From JAWAAW01 sp964353335 (GTDB lineage Archaea > Nanobdellota > Nanobdellia > Woesearchaeales > ARS49): a stretch of 64,000 nt of DNA. Location of the stretch: assembly GCA_964353335.1 (NCBI GenBank), contig CAYGVI010000001.1, positions 62,001 to 126,000 on the forward strand. Direction: 5' to 3'. The position numbers and the translations under genes were made by a program. The notes beneath the pieces were generated by a model. That model did no database searches. It was not told the DNA's origin and saw only the letters and a program-made list of their open reading frames with translations. Position 1 is the first letter of the stretch; every line of letters starts with the position of its first letter. Positions 51,060 to 60,798 of the stretch are shown in pieces.

Positions 51060-52028
51060 ATGAATTGTGTGGGACTTGCCTTAAACAAAATGCTAACAAT
51101 AGAAGAACGCAATGATGCAATCATTCTCGCAGGAAGAAAGCGCGAGCCAGGCGCATGCGATGCGCTGGCAGGGATAATCAATGATGAAACAGACGAGCTT
51201 GACGCAAGAGTCCATGCAGCCAGGGCATTGTGCAGCCTTGACAAGCACGACGCATATCCTGTTTTTCTCGAAATTCTGGCAAGCCCCAACAAGGAAATAA
51301 TTCTGGAGGCAATAGCAAGCGCATACCTGCTAAACGACACCAGAACCCTGTTTCCGCTCGTAAACCTTTACAACAAACTTGACCCTGCAAAAGAGCAGGA
51401 CTCCCTCGCGGGCTATGAAATAATACGCGCTCTTGGCGCATCAGCAGACCCCCGCTCAACAATGTTCCTGGAAGAGCTTTGCAAATCAGAAAATGCAGAT
51501 ACTGCCCGCCTTTCAAAAGAGGCGCTTGCTGAGTGCAAGGGGGTTTCTGAAATGCTTTACACATTCAACGGGCCTGAAGCACAGCGCAAGAACGCTGCCG
51601 AAACAAAAGGCGGCAAAGTTATTTGGAGCAAACAGGACCTGAAAACCGCTCTTGCAACAATGAAGGACGAGCAGATAGGCGGCGCATGTTATGCAACTTA
51701 TGTCGTCCTGCCCCACACCGGCGACAGGCCGTTCAGCAACGGCTGCTATCTTGTGCTTGCACCAAGGCGCAGCGAGCACGTATTCGCAGCAAAAGGGCAG
51801 GATATCCTTGCAGCAGGAGAAATCGGCATCAATCAGGAAACATTGGCAGTGGAATACATCGACAACCATTCAGGGGGATACCTGCCGGATGCGACCTCTT
51901 TCAAGTGGGTCAAGAATGCATTGGTGCAGGCAGAAATTAACTGCCCAAAAGGATTCTCAGCGCTCTATCCTGACGGCGGATATTTCACCGACGCATTCCT
52001 GAGCCAGCAGCCCCTTTACAAAAAATAA
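51060..52028 (+). CDS. HEAT-repeat protein with SGGYxPD domain
   Basis: This 322-residue protein has HEAT/PBS-lyase-like repeats over residues 10-165 (DARVHAARALCSLDKHDAYP, IILEAIASAYLLNDTRTLFP). The C-terminal half is a separate alpha/beta domain with VEYIDNHSGGYLPDATSF and FSALYPDGGYFTD, resembling small domains with an NxSGxYxP motif that occur in bacterial secreted or toxin-related proteins. I cannot name its activity. TATA at about 51017-51025 and AGGTGG before the ATG. Confidence 0.75.
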   Translation: MNCVGLALNKMLTIEERNDAIILAGRKREPGACDALAGIINDETDELDARVHAARALCSLDKHDAYPVFLEILASPNKEIILEAIASAYLLNDTRTLFPLVNLYNKLDPAKEQDSLAGYEIIRALGASADPRSTMFLEELCKSENADTARLSKEALAECKGVSEMLYTFNGPEAQRKNAAETKGGKVIWSKQDLKTALATMKDEQIGGACYATYVVLPHTGDRPFSNGCYLVLAPRRSEHVFAAKGQDILAAGEIGINQETLAVEYIDNHSGGYLPDATSFKWVKNALVQAEINCPKGFSALYPDGGYFTDAFLSQQPLYKK

Positions 52029-52029
52029 T

Positions 52030-52797
52030 TCAGACAGCATAACGCTTTTTTACCAGAACAAGGGTGTTTCCGTCAAGTTTTCCCTGCAAGAACCTGCGGT
52101 AAAGCTCAAAAGTGCGGTGATGCCCGCCAAGAATCCTCACCCCTGAACCAGGATAAAGCGCGTTGTCACCCTGCTCAAAAACCCTGAAACCAGATATGGG
52201 GTCTGTGGGGTCGGGCTTGAGCAGTTCTTTAGTAAGCCTTGATTTCTGGTTCTCAAGCTGCCTTGGGTCAAAAGGATGCAGGTACTTTGTCTGCAAAGGA
52301 TTCAGCTCCTTGACCATGACGTAAAAATAATCAGCCTGTGCAGGCAAAGGAAGGTCCTTGAGATACTTGTTTTTCGCAGCACCACTCCGGTGGGCGTGGA
52401 CCTTTTCTTCAGCAATAGCAACCCATTCACCAAGCCCTGCAACAACCCTGTCAATTGCGTTATTGACCTCTTTTTTCGTGTTAACGCCTTTCTGCTTCTG
52501 AAGCCATTTTGCATATGAGGCGCTTCCTGAAAGCGCTTTTTGCAGCAGCTGAAGAAATTCCTTTAATCCCTTTACCTGCACCACCAGCTTCAGCATCCGC
52601 GGGTCACGCCCTTCCCTTAAAAGCAGAATGTCAAGATTTTTTATCAGGTCATTGACCCGTTTGCGCGTGTCAGCGTCATTCAAGTCCAGCTCTTTTTTCA
52701 GGTCAAGCTTGTCAAGCTCAAGATTTTCCTCAATCCCCCTGATCAGCTCAATCGTATCCTCAAGCAGGTAAAATGAATCATCCTTTGGCATCAGCAT
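52030..52797 (-). CDS. 255-residue protein, possibly ParB-like at the C-terminus
   Basis: The first 200 residues are helical and charged. The end, VRILGGHHRTFELYRRFLQG, recalls the GxHR box of ParB/sulfiredoxin-fold nuclease-like proteins, but only this one motif supports it. TATA (TTTTTATAAC) lies about 20 nt upstream; the start could also be two codons further in. It is convergent with the HEAT-repeat gene, one base apart. Confidence 0.6.
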   Translation of the reverse strand: MLMPKDDSFYLLEDTIELIRGIEENLELDKLDLKKELDLNDADTRKRVNDLIKNLDILLLREGRDPRMLKLVVQVKGLKEFLQLLQKALSGSASYAKWLQKQKGVNTKKEVNNAIDRVVAGLGEWVAIAEEKVHAHRSGAAKNKYLKDLPLPAQADYFYVMVKELNPLQTKYLHPFDPRQLENQKSRLTKELLKPDPTDPISGFRVFEQGDNALYPGSGVRILGGHHRTFELYRRFLQGKLDGNTLVLVKKRYAV

Positions 52798-52877
52798 GGC
52801 TGCAGGCAGATTGTTATAAAAACATTTGCCTGCAAAACACCATAAAGATTTTTAAACCAGTTATCCTGCAATGCAGT

Positions 52878-54596
52878 ATGGCGCTATTTTTCAAGGACCT
52901 TGCTGAAGTTTATGAACAGCTCGAAAAGACAAGTTCTGGAAATGAGCTTCGCAGGATTCTCGCCGGATTGTTCAAAAAGGTCTCAAAAAGCGAGATAGAC
53001 AAGGTCGCATACCTTACTCTTGGAAGGATTGCAAGCGACTACGCAGACATCAACCTCGGCATGGCTGAGAAACTGGTTTTGAGGGCGGTTGCAGACGCTG
53101 CTGGAACATCACAGCCAGAAGCGCTTCATCTTTACAAAAAGCTCGGCGATATAGGGCTTGTTGCAGAAGAACTTGTCGGCAGGAAGAGAAAAGAGCTCAG
53201 TGTCACAGAAGTCTTTGGGACGCTGCACAAAATTGCAGAAGCATCTGGCACAGGAAGCCAGGAGGACAAGGTTTTGCTTCTTGCAGGGCTTCTCAGGAAT
53301 GCATCAGCAAAGGAAGCGCGCTATCTTGCCCGCATTGTTCAGGGCAGTCTCCGCCTTGGAGTCGGAGACAAGACAGTGCTTGACGCATTGTGCATCACTT
53401 TCACAGGCTCAAAAGAGGCAAAGAAAGAGGTTGAGCACGCATTCATGATTTCGCCTGACGTTGCAATCATTGCCCGCACAATTGCAAACAAGGGGCTTGC
53501 AGGAATCAGGAAGATTGGCGTGACCCTTGGAGTTCCGATTCAGATGATGCTCTGCCAGCGCGTAAAAAGCCTGAATGCAATTCCTGGAAAAATGGGCGTT
53601 CCTTTTGCTGTTGAGCAGAAATACGACGGAGAAAGAATACAAGTCCACAAGAAAGGCAACAAGATAGTGCTTTATTCAAGAAGACTGGAGAACATAACAT
53701 CGCAATTCCCTGACATTGTTGAGGCAGTGCGAAGAAACGTCAAGGCAAAAGAGTGCGTGATTGAAGGCGAATGCATGCCTGTTGACAAGAAAGGAAACCT
53801 TCTAGCGTTCCAGTTATTGATGCAAAGAAGGAGAAAGTATGATGTGGGGGAATATATCAAGAAAATTCCTGTTTGTTTGTTTGCATTTGAAATTCTTTAC
53901 TGCAATGGGAAAACCCTGATTCACGAATCTTATCCCAAGCGTTATGCAATTCTGAAGAAAACAATCAGGCAGTCTGACAAAATCAGGCTTGCTTTGAGAA
54001 TCATTTGCGACAATCCTGACTGCGCAGAGGAATTGTTTAACAAAACAGTGGAAAATGGCGGAGAGGGAATTGTTGTCAAGAGCCTGAAAGCAGATTCAAG
54101 CTATCAGGCAGGAGTGCGCGGATGGCACTGGGTAAAATGGAAGCCAGAATATGTCAAAGGATTAAGGGACACTTTTGATTTGGTTGTGGTCGGAGCATAC
54201 CGAGGCAAGGGAAGAAGGGCAGGCGCGTATGGCGCTTTGCTTTGCGCAGCTTACAATGAATCTTCTGACCGCTTTGAAACACTCTGCAAGCTTGGCACAG
54301 GATTTTCTGACAAAGACCTTGCAGAGATGCCAAAGAAGTTACGCAAGCATGAAATTTTCCACAAGCCAGCGCTTTTGGAAATCAGCAAGGCAATGACTCC
54401 TGATGCATGGTTTGAGCCTGCTGTTGTCATCGAGGTCACTGGCGCTGAAATAACAAGGTCGCCAAACCACACCTGCGGGCTTGAAAAAGGCAGGGGGCTT
54501 GCATTGAGATTCCCAAGATTCCTGCGCTACAGAACTGAAAAAAACGCAGAGCAGGCAACAACAACAAAGGAAATTCTAAGGATGTCTAAGAAATAG
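52878..54596 (+). CDS. lig: ATP-dependent DNA ligase
   Basis: This 572-residue protein is an archaeal-type replicative DNA ligase. An N-terminal DNA-binding domain (ARIVQGSLRLGVGDKTVLDA) leads to the adenylation domain with nucleophile Lys248 in EQKYDGERIQ, then SRRLENITSQFPDI, VIEGECMP, FEILYCNG, GEGIVVKSL and WVKWKPEY, with an OB domain at the end. I start at the ATG at 52878, about 25 nt after TTTTTAAACC; the longer frame is not family-like. Confidence 0.97.
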   Translation: MALFFKDLAEVYEQLEKTSSGNELRRILAGLFKKVSKSEIDKVAYLTLGRIASDYADINLGMAEKLVLRAVADAAGTSQPEALHLYKKLGDIGLVAEELVGRKRKELSVTEVFGTLHKIAEASGTGSQEDKVLLLAGLLRNASAKEARYLARIVQGSLRLGVGDKTVLDALCITFTGSKEAKKEVEHAFMISPDVAIIARTIANKGLAGIRKIGVTLGVPIQMMLCQRVKSLNAIPGKMGVPFAVEQKYDGERIQVHKKGNKIVLYSRRLENITSQFPDIVEAVRRNVKAKECVIEGECMPVDKKGNLLAFQLLMQRRRKYDVGEYIKKIPVCLFAFEILYCNGKTLIHESYPKRYAILKKTIRQSDKIRLALRIICDNPDCAEELFNKTVENGGEGIVVKSLKADSSYQAGVRGWHWVKWKPEYVKGLRDTFDLVVVGAYRGKGRRAGAYGALLCAAYNESSDRFETLCKLGTGFSDKDLAEMPKKLRKHEIFHKPALLEISKAMTPDAWFEPAVVIEVTGAEITRSPNHTCGLEKGRGLALRFPRFLRYRTEKNAEQATTTKEILRMSKK

Positions 54597-54635
54597 CTAC
54601 GAAACTTAATAAACACCTGTCAATAACTTTGTTTT

Positions 54636-55190
54636 ATGGGTATGGATGACACGCCTCAACTCGAAGACCTTCTGAAAGAATACGTGGCTTTCGCTGACAA
54701 GCGCGCCCAGGAAAAGCTGGAAAAGGAAAGAGTAGAAGCTGAAAGACTTCGGCAGGAAAAAGAAGGAAAAATACGCACATACGAAACAGCAAAAGCTGAG
54801 CTTGCCACTGTGCTGGACGCAACAGCAAACGGAAGTTACAGCCAGCCGCTCACCAGGATACTGAAAGACATACCTACCAAAAGCATGGATATTGGAATAA
54901 TAACCAGGGAACAGCAGTTAGCCCCAGCAACAAACACTACATATAACAAAAAGTATGGCATCAGACTCAATAACCAGACTGAAGGCAAAGGCCCAATCAT
55001 ATTTTACGCAGGCGAAAGCAGCTGCTGTACCAAGGACATGTGCATTTTGGAACTGCTTGAATATGTAACTGTCTGCGGTTCTGATCACCCGCCAAAACTA
55101 TTACTGACAGCAGAACAGCACAAGAATAACTTGACAAATGCAGTTGCCGGAGCGCTTAAAGAGCTGAAGAAATCAGAAGGCGCGCAGTAA
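54636..55190 (+). CDS. 184-residue protein resembling FAGFS-family bodies
   Basis: The first 60 residues are a charged helix (EKLEKERVEAERLRQEKEGK) like that of the FAGFS-leader proteins, and the rest (PIIFYAGESSCCTKDMCILE, KLLLTAEQHKNNLTNAVAGA) aligns loosely with the VAFDD/LLxSxLxRAKD region of proteins 2 and 7. The FAGFS leader itself is absent. It ends SEGAQ. I offer this as a possible orphan relative, not a firm homolog. TATA (CTTAATAAAC) lies about 25 nt upstream. Confidence 0.65.
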   Translation: MGMDDTPQLEDLLKEYVAFADKRAQEKLEKERVEAERLRQEKEGKIRTYETAKAELATVLDATANGSYSQPLTRILKDIPTKSMDIGIITREQQLAPATNTTYNKKYGIRLNNQTEGKGPIIFYAGESSCCTKDMCILELLEYVTVCGSDHPPKLLLTAEQHKNNLTNAVAGALKELKKSEGAQ

Positions 55191-55239
55191 TTCTCAGTTA
55201 TAGAAGCATTTTTATACAGAAAACTGTTTTTGAGATTCA

Positions 55240-56079
55240 ATGAACAAGAAGTATGTTTGGGGCGGAGGAGGGCTTGCAGTTGTCATCCTTCTCGCAGCAG
55301 TTTTCTGGACACTTTCAGCATCATCAATAACCGCGGCAATACTGTACATTGACAATGGCGTGGTTGAGGTTGATATCGGCAATGGCTGGACTGCAGGAGC
55401 TGATGAAATGGAGCTTGGCGAAGGTGCAAAAGTCCGCACAAAAGAAGGAAGCGCCTCTGTTGTGTTGAGGGAAGGGGAAGTGATGAGCCTTGAGCCAAAC
55501 ACAGAAGTTGAACTCTCAGAATTAAGCAAGAACAAAATCAGCATAAAGCAAATCGCAGGAGAGACCTGGAACAAAATCACGCGAATAAGCGGAGTAAGCT
55601 CTTATGAGGTTGAAACGCCGAACACTGTCGCAACAGTAAGGGGGACAGAATTCTTCCTGAAATCAGGCGATGAGGATGAAGTTGATGTTGAAGACGGCAG
55701 TGTCGAGTTTGGCTTCATAAAAACTCCGACAAAGAAGCTCATCGCAAAGGCAAAGCAGAGAATTCGCGCAAAAGGGGACAAGATGACAGAGGAAAACTTT
55801 GACATTGACCCAAGGGCGGCAAAGTTCAAGGAAAAATACATCAAGCACCTGGAGCAAATCAGGATGCGCGAAATCCAAAAGAACAAGGCATTGCTCGGTG
55901 TTGCAAAGAAAACATATGGGGTTGATGAAGCGCAGATGAAGCAGTACCTTGAAGACGCAGATTCTGGAAAGGCAGACATTGACGCTGACTACAAACAGGT
56001 GCCTGGCATTTTCAAGGGCAAAATTGAAAGGGCATACCAGATAACAAAGGCAATCAGGAAGGCAAAAGCACAGCCATGA
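55240..56079 (+). CDS. FecR-domain membrane protein
   Basis: This 279-residue protein has an N-terminal membrane anchor (GGLAVVILLAAVFWTLSA) and a FecR domain: GEGAKVRTKEGSASVVLREG, then SYEVETPNTVATVRGTEFFL. The C-terminal 110 residues are helical. In bacteria FecR domains sit outside the membrane and often pair with CHASE2 cyclases. Here the CHASE2 cyclase gene overlaps it by ATGA, so the same pairing is present. Confidence 0.9.
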   Translation: MNKKYVWGGGGLAVVILLAAVFWTLSASSITAAILYIDNGVVEVDIGNGWTAGADEMELGEGAKVRTKEGSASVVLREGEVMSLEPNTEVELSELSKNKISIKQIAGETWNKITRISGVSSYEVETPNTVATVRGTEFFLKSGDEDEVDVEDGSVEFGFIKTPTKKLIAKAKQRIRAKGDKMTEENFDIDPRAAKFKEKYIKHLEQIRMREIQKNKALLGVAKKTYGVDEAQMKQYLEDADSGKADIDADYKQVPGIFKGKIERAYQITKAIRKAKAQP

Positions 56080-57800
56080 AAAGACCAATCCTGCCGTTTA
56101 TTCTGATAGCAATAATTGTTTCCGCAACAATAGGGCTGATGGCAGACAGGGGAATCCTTTCAGGCTGGCAGCACAGGTTTTCTGACGCGCTTTATGGCGG
56201 AGCAAGGCCGCTTGACAACATCGTGATTGTTGCTGTTGATGACAAAAGCCTGCAGGAAATCGGAAGGTGGCCGTGGAGCAGGCAGAATTATGTTGAACTG
56301 CTCAAAAAGCTGAATGGCACAAGGCTTGTTGGCTTTGACATTTCATTCTTTGAAGAAAGCAATTCAATTGATGACACTGCATTGGGAAGGGCAATGCGGG
56401 ATGCAGGCAATGTAATAATCCCGCGCGAAGCTTCAAAATTCGGAAAGACAACAGAGTGGCTGCTGCCGATTCCCGCGCTTGAAGGAATTCCCACAGGCGC
56501 AATCAATATTTTCACAGATTCAGACGGAATTTCCCGCTCTGTCCCCTCAGGCATTGGCACAAATCCAAGCCTTTCTTTTGTCCTGGCGGAAAAATTCATT
56601 GGAAAAAATCCAGAGTTTGCAGGGCAAAGGATGCTTGTCAACTTTGCTGCAAAGCCATACAGCTTCAAAATGCTTTCTTTCACAGACGTAATCAATGACC
56701 GCATTCCCCCTGATGCATTCAAGGACAAAATAATCCTGGTTGGAGCAACAGCGCAGGATTTGCACGATGATTACCTTGTTCCGACATCCGAAGGAAAAAG
56801 AATGCCTGGCGTTGAAATCCACGCAAATGCGCTCCAGACAATACTCACGCACAAATTCATAGATTACCAGTCAATAAAAAGCATCTGGATTGCGCTTTTT
56901 GCGCTGTCATTGCTGACAGCCCTGCTTTTCTGGGGGCTTTCAGGAACAAAGGCGCTGACAGGCGCTGTCATCCTGTTTGTAGGATTGTTTGCCTCTGCGC
57001 TTGTGCTGTACAACCGCGGAATAATAGTCAATCTCATCCACCTGCCGCTGGCAATAATCATCACAGGGGTTGCGAGCGTCAGTTATATTGCGAAAAACGA
57101 GGCAAAGCACAAAAAGCACATTTTGTCTGTCTTCGGCAGGTATGTTTCAAAAGAAGTTGTTGACCATTTGCTGAAAAGCGAGAAATCACTTGAGCTTGGC
57201 GGGCATGAAAAGGAAATCAGCGTGCTCTTTGTTGACATCCGCGGGTTTACAGCGCTCTCTGAAAAACTGACGCCACAACAGGTTATTGGCATGCTGAACC
57301 ATTATTTCAGCAAAATGACAGACATTGTCTTCAAGAACAGCGGAACACTTGACAAATTCATCGGCGACTGCATAATGGCAGTTTTTAATTCGCCTGAAAA
57401 TGACCAGGACCACGCTTATCACGCAGTGAAAACCGCAATTGAAATGCAGGAAGCGTGCAGCAAGCAGGCAAAAGGCATGCCTGGCGCGAAAGCGACAGAC
57501 CAGCCAGGTCGCAACCTGGCGCTGCCGCCTATAAAGATAGGAATAGGGGTAAACACAGGCAGGGCTGTTGTCGGCAACATGGGCTCAACACAGCGCCAGG
57601 AATTCACAGCATTGGGCGACACGGTCAACACCGCGTCAAGGCTTTGCGGCGAGGCAGAAGGCGGGCAGATAATAATCGGCGCAAAAACATTTGAGCACTG
57701 CAAGGATAGGATTATTGCCACGAAGCTTCCCCCATTGAAAGTCAAAGGAAAGGAAAAACCTTTAAGTGTGTACAGCGTAACAGGGCTGAAAACGAAGTGA
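56076..57800 (+). CDS. CHASE2-domain adenylate cyclase
   Basis: This 574-residue protein has a first membrane helix, an external CHASE2 sensor domain (about 25-250), three further membrane helices and a class III cyclase domain. Catalytic residues are intact: metal Asp in LFVDIRGFTALS and FIGDCIMAVF, the adenine-choosing Lys in LDKFIGD and Asp in ALGDTVN, and the Asn/Arg pair in NTASRL. It should make cAMP in response to an outside signal. Such architecture is common in bacteria and rare in archaea, so lateral transfer together with the FecR gene is likely. Confidence 0.93.
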   Translation: MKRPILPFILIAIIVSATIGLMADRGILSGWQHRFSDALYGGARPLDNIVIVAVDDKSLQEIGRWPWSRQNYVELLKKLNGTRLVGFDISFFEESNSIDDTALGRAMRDAGNVIIPREASKFGKTTEWLLPIPALEGIPTGAINIFTDSDGISRSVPSGIGTNPSLSFVLAEKFIGKNPEFAGQRMLVNFAAKPYSFKMLSFTDVINDRIPPDAFKDKIILVGATAQDLHDDYLVPTSEGKRMPGVEIHANALQTILTHKFIDYQSIKSIWIALFALSLLTALLFWGLSGTKALTGAVILFVGLFASALVLYNRGIIVNLIHLPLAIIITGVASVSYIAKNEAKHKKHILSVFGRYVSKEVVDHLLKSEKSLELGGHEKEISVLFVDIRGFTALSEKLTPQQVIGMLNHYFSKMTDIVFKNSGTLDKFIGDCIMAVFNSPENDQDHAYHAVKTAIEMQEACSKQAKGMPGAKATDQPGRNLALPPIKIGIGVNTGRAVVGNMGSTQRQEFTALGDTVNTASRLCGEAEGGQIIIGAKTFEHCKDRIIATKLPPLKVKGKEKPLSVYSVTGLKTK

Positions 57801-57805
57801 TTTGA

Positions 57806-58690
57806 TTGGAAAAACCTGCACTGGGCATAATAGCAACACCGCGCGGAAGCCCGACTGAAAAGCATCTCTTGCCTGTTTTGAAGAAAAAGTTCAACCTTGT
57901 GATGTTTCCGCTTCAGGCAGACATTGAATACTCAACACTCAAGGAGCGGTCAAGGGGCTTGCAAATTGTGCTGAACACTGCAGGCGACATGCCGAACACA
58001 TACGACTCGCTTGAGATGGCCAAGACATTTGAAGGGCTGGGCAAGCGCGTGATTGACTCGTCAAAATCATTCTATTACCGCGAAGACAAATGGCTGTTCT
58101 ACCAGACCTGCGTAAAGCACAAGCTGCCAACGCCAATCACTTATTACATTCCAAGGGACATCAATGCATCGCGGAAAAAACTCAGGCAGATACTTGAGGA
58201 AGGGCCTGTTGTTTTCAAGGGCGTGTTCTCTGACACAGGAAAGGCAGTCAAGAGGGCGATGAATTACGAAGAGGCACTCCATGTCATTTCAACACTGCAC
58301 AAAAAAACAGGGATAATGCCCCTTGTCGCCCAGAGGTATGTGCCCCACGGCAAGGTAAGCTACAGGGTGACTCTTGCAGGCGGAAAAATAATCCAGTCAA
58401 TCACCAAATACGGCAAAAACTGGAAAGAAGGAAAGCTCTTCTGGAAAAACGAGAAGTACAGGACCTTCAGGCCTGACAAAAAGCTTGCAGCGATATGCAC
58501 AAAGACCGCAAAATGCTTTGGGCTTGAATGGTGCGGCATAGACCTTATGAAAGACTCCTCGGACAGATGGCAGCTCATCGAAGTCAACAGCTGCCCAAGC
58601 ATGGACTTTGTACTCAGCGATATGAAGCGCGCGAACACAGAGATTGCAAATTACCTTCTGCATCTGCACAACAAGCTGGTGAAGAAATGA
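57806..58690 (+). CDS. RimK-type ATP-grasp protein
   Basis: This 294-residue protein has an ATP-grasp fold like RimK and related ligases: KWLFYQTCVKHKLPTPITYY, the Lys-rich strand GPVVFKGVFSDTGKAVKR, MPLVAQRYVPHG and the metal-binding LIEVNSCPSMD. The substrate is unknown; RimK-like enzymes join amino acids or peptides. The start is TTG, 5 nt after the cyclase stop, and the gene overlaps the next by ATGA. Confidence 0.85.
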   Translation: MEKPALGIIATPRGSPTEKHLLPVLKKKFNLVMFPLQADIEYSTLKERSRGLQIVLNTAGDMPNTYDSLEMAKTFEGLGKRVIDSSKSFYYREDKWLFYQTCVKHKLPTPITYYIPRDINASRKKLRQILEEGPVVFKGVFSDTGKAVKRAMNYEEALHVISTLHKKTGIMPLVAQRYVPHGKVSYRVTLAGGKIIQSITKYGKNWKEGKLFWKNEKYRTFRPDKKLAAICTKTAKCFGLEWCGIDLMKDSSDRWQLIEVNSCPSMDFVLSDMKRANTEIANYLLHLHNKLVKK

Positions 58691-59487
58691 TTATTGACTG
58701 CCACACCCACCTTGATAACATAATGCACACAAGACAATTTGCTGAAAAACGCCTGCAGATACTGCTTGAAGTGATGAAAAAGAACAATGTTGACCGCGCG
58801 CTCGTTCTTGCAGAGGTGCCAATCCATCCCCATGAGAAAATAATGAGCAATGAGCAGCTGCTTAAGCTGATTGAGCCGTACAAGCAGCTTCATCTTGTCG
58901 GAAAAGTGCCATTGAAAGACTGCCAGAACAAGAAATACCTCAAAAACCTGCAGGGTCACATTGCTGCAAAAAGAATTGTCGGGATAAAGCTCTATCCGGG
59001 ATATGAAAAATTCTACGCGCACGAAAAAAGATATGGCAAGGTATTTGATTTATGCGAGAAGTTTGACATTCCGGTCATGATTCACGCAGGCGATGTCATG
59101 GAGCGCGGCTATCTGAAATATGCAACACCGCTGCACATTGACGAGCTCGCAACTGACCGCCCTGAGCTCAAGATAATCATCTGCCACATGGGAAACCCCT
59201 GGCAGCTTGACACTGCGGCGGTGGCTTTCAAGAACGAGAATGTTTATGCTGACACTGCAGGGCTGTTTTACAGGCACATTGGCAAGGGCGAGAGAAAATT
59301 CCTGCACCGCAAGATAGAGGAATTTATCCAATGGAATGCAAAAGGTGAAAAGCTCATCTTTGGCAGCGACTGGCCAATCACAGACGTCAAAGACACAGTA
59401 CACCTGATTAATGAGCTGTGCCTCTCAAAAAAAGAAAAGCATTTGATATTCTGCAAAAATGCAATGAAACTGTTTGGGATAAAGTAA
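58687..59487 (+). CDS. Amidohydrolase-family metal-dependent hydrolase
   Basis: This 266-residue TIM-barrel protein has the amidohydrolase (Amidohydro_2) pattern: IIDCHTHLD at the start, GIKLYPGYEKF, PVMIHAGDV, IICHMGNPW and the metal Asp in IFGSDWPI. ATGA coupling to the ATP-grasp gene suggests the two act on related compounds. No residue tells the substrate. Confidence 0.88.
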   Translation: MIIDCHTHLDNIMHTRQFAEKRLQILLEVMKKNNVDRALVLAEVPIHPHEKIMSNEQLLKLIEPYKQLHLVGKVPLKDCQNKKYLKNLQGHIAAKRIVGIKLYPGYEKFYAHEKRYGKVFDLCEKFDIPVMIHAGDVMERGYLKYATPLHIDELATDRPELKIIICHMGNPWQLDTAAVAFKNENVYADTAGLFYRHIGKGERKFLHRKIEEFIQWNAKGEKLIFGSDWPITDVKDTVHLINELCLSKKEKHLIFCKNAMKLFGIK

Positions 59488-59608
59488 TGCGGCAGACAGC
59501 AAAAAGGCAAATCTCGTCACAAAGTGGTGATTACCCTAAAAAGAAATCATTAAATATCACCCTGACTGGCTGAAAAAAGACAAAAAGATTGTCGTAAGGG
59601 GGATAAAA

Positions 59609-60736
59609 ATGACAACATACGAAGATGCAGGCGTTCATAACGATTTGAAAAGGGATGCGTCGAAAATTCTTTACGAAGCTGCAAAAAAGACTTGGGAAAA
59701 CCGCAAAGGAAAGCTTGGCGAGATTATCACGCCAACTGATAGCTTCTCAGGACTGAGGGGGATGCGCGTGGGCGGGCTTCCGCTGACAACAATCTGCAAC
59801 CTCGGGTTTGACGGAGTCGGAACAAAAATGGAAATAGGCGAGCGCATTGACAAGCACAACACAATCGCTTATGACCTGTTCGCCATGGTTGTTGATGATG
59901 CAGTTGTGCGCGGAGCCGAGCCTGTGCTTATCGGCTCAATACTTGACGTCAACTCACTCAAGGCGCCTGATGGGACTGCATACATGAAACAGCTTGACCA
60001 ACTCGCTGACGGATATGTCAAAGCTGCAAAAGCCGCGAATGTCGCGGTTGTAAACGGCGAAATCGCAGAGCTTGGCGCGCGTGTCAGCGGTTATGGCGCT
60101 TTCAATTACAACTGGGGCGCAGGAATACTGTGGTTTGCCGACGAAGACAGGGCAATCACAGGCGCAAAAATAATGCCGTTGCAAAAAATTGTCGCGCTCC
60201 GCGAATACGGACCGAGGTCAAATGGGCTTTCGCTGATGCGCAAAGTCCTGGCAAACACTTATGGACCAGAATGGCACAAGACTCCTGAAGGGAGGGAATT
60301 GGCAGAACAGGTTCTAAGGCCTTCCACAATTTACAGCGCAGCAGTATGCGATATGTTTGGAGGAGCGCTTGGAGAGCCAAAAGTCGAGATTACAGGCATA
60401 GCCCACATAACAGGCGGCGGAATCCCTGAAAAGCTCGGCAGGGCACTTGAGCCGTCAAAAACAGGCGCAACACTTTACAATTTGTGGGAACCGCCTTCAA
60501 TAATGCAAAAGATACAGTACATAGGGCAGGTTTCTGACAGGGATGCTTACAAAACATGGAATATGGGCAATGGAATGCTGATAATAACTCCAGAACCTGA
60601 CAAAGTAATTGCAATCGCGGAAAAGCACGGCCTGGAAGCAAAGTATGCAGGCGAAATAACCCCTGCAGATGGAAAGATCAATATCCATACAAGGGAAGGC
60701 AAATGGCTGAAATTCCCTGAAGAAAAAGCAGCATAA
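59609..60736 (+). CDS. purM: Phosphoribosylformylglycinamidine cyclo-ligase (AIR synthetase)
   Basis: This 375-residue protein is PurM, which closes the imidazole ring of AIR in purine synthesis. Signatures are GVGTKMEI, AYDLFAMVVDDAVVRGAEPV, VVNGEIAELG, YGPRSNGLSLMRKVL and IAHITGGGIPEKLGR, followed by GNGMLIITP. AGGGGGAT precedes the ATG. No other purine genes are next to it. Confidence 0.94.
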   Translation: MTTYEDAGVHNDLKRDASKILYEAAKKTWENRKGKLGEIITPTDSFSGLRGMRVGGLPLTTICNLGFDGVGTKMEIGERIDKHNTIAYDLFAMVVDDAVVRGAEPVLIGSILDVNSLKAPDGTAYMKQLDQLADGYVKAAKAANVAVVNGEIAELGARVSGYGAFNYNWGAGILWFADEDRAITGAKIMPLQKIVALREYGPRSNGLSLMRKVLANTYGPEWHKTPEGRELAEQVLRPSTIYSAAVCDMFGGALGEPKVEITGIAHITGGGIPEKLGRALEPSKTGATLYNLWEPPSIMQKIQYIGQVSDRDAYKTWNMGNGMLIITPEPDKVIAIAEKHGLEAKYAGEITPADGKINIHTREGKWLKFPEEKAA

Positions 60737-60798
60737 TTATGCACCGGACAGGCAGCGGCCGACTGATGTCGCCCAGCCTGCTGCCGCTAACTGCGTTA

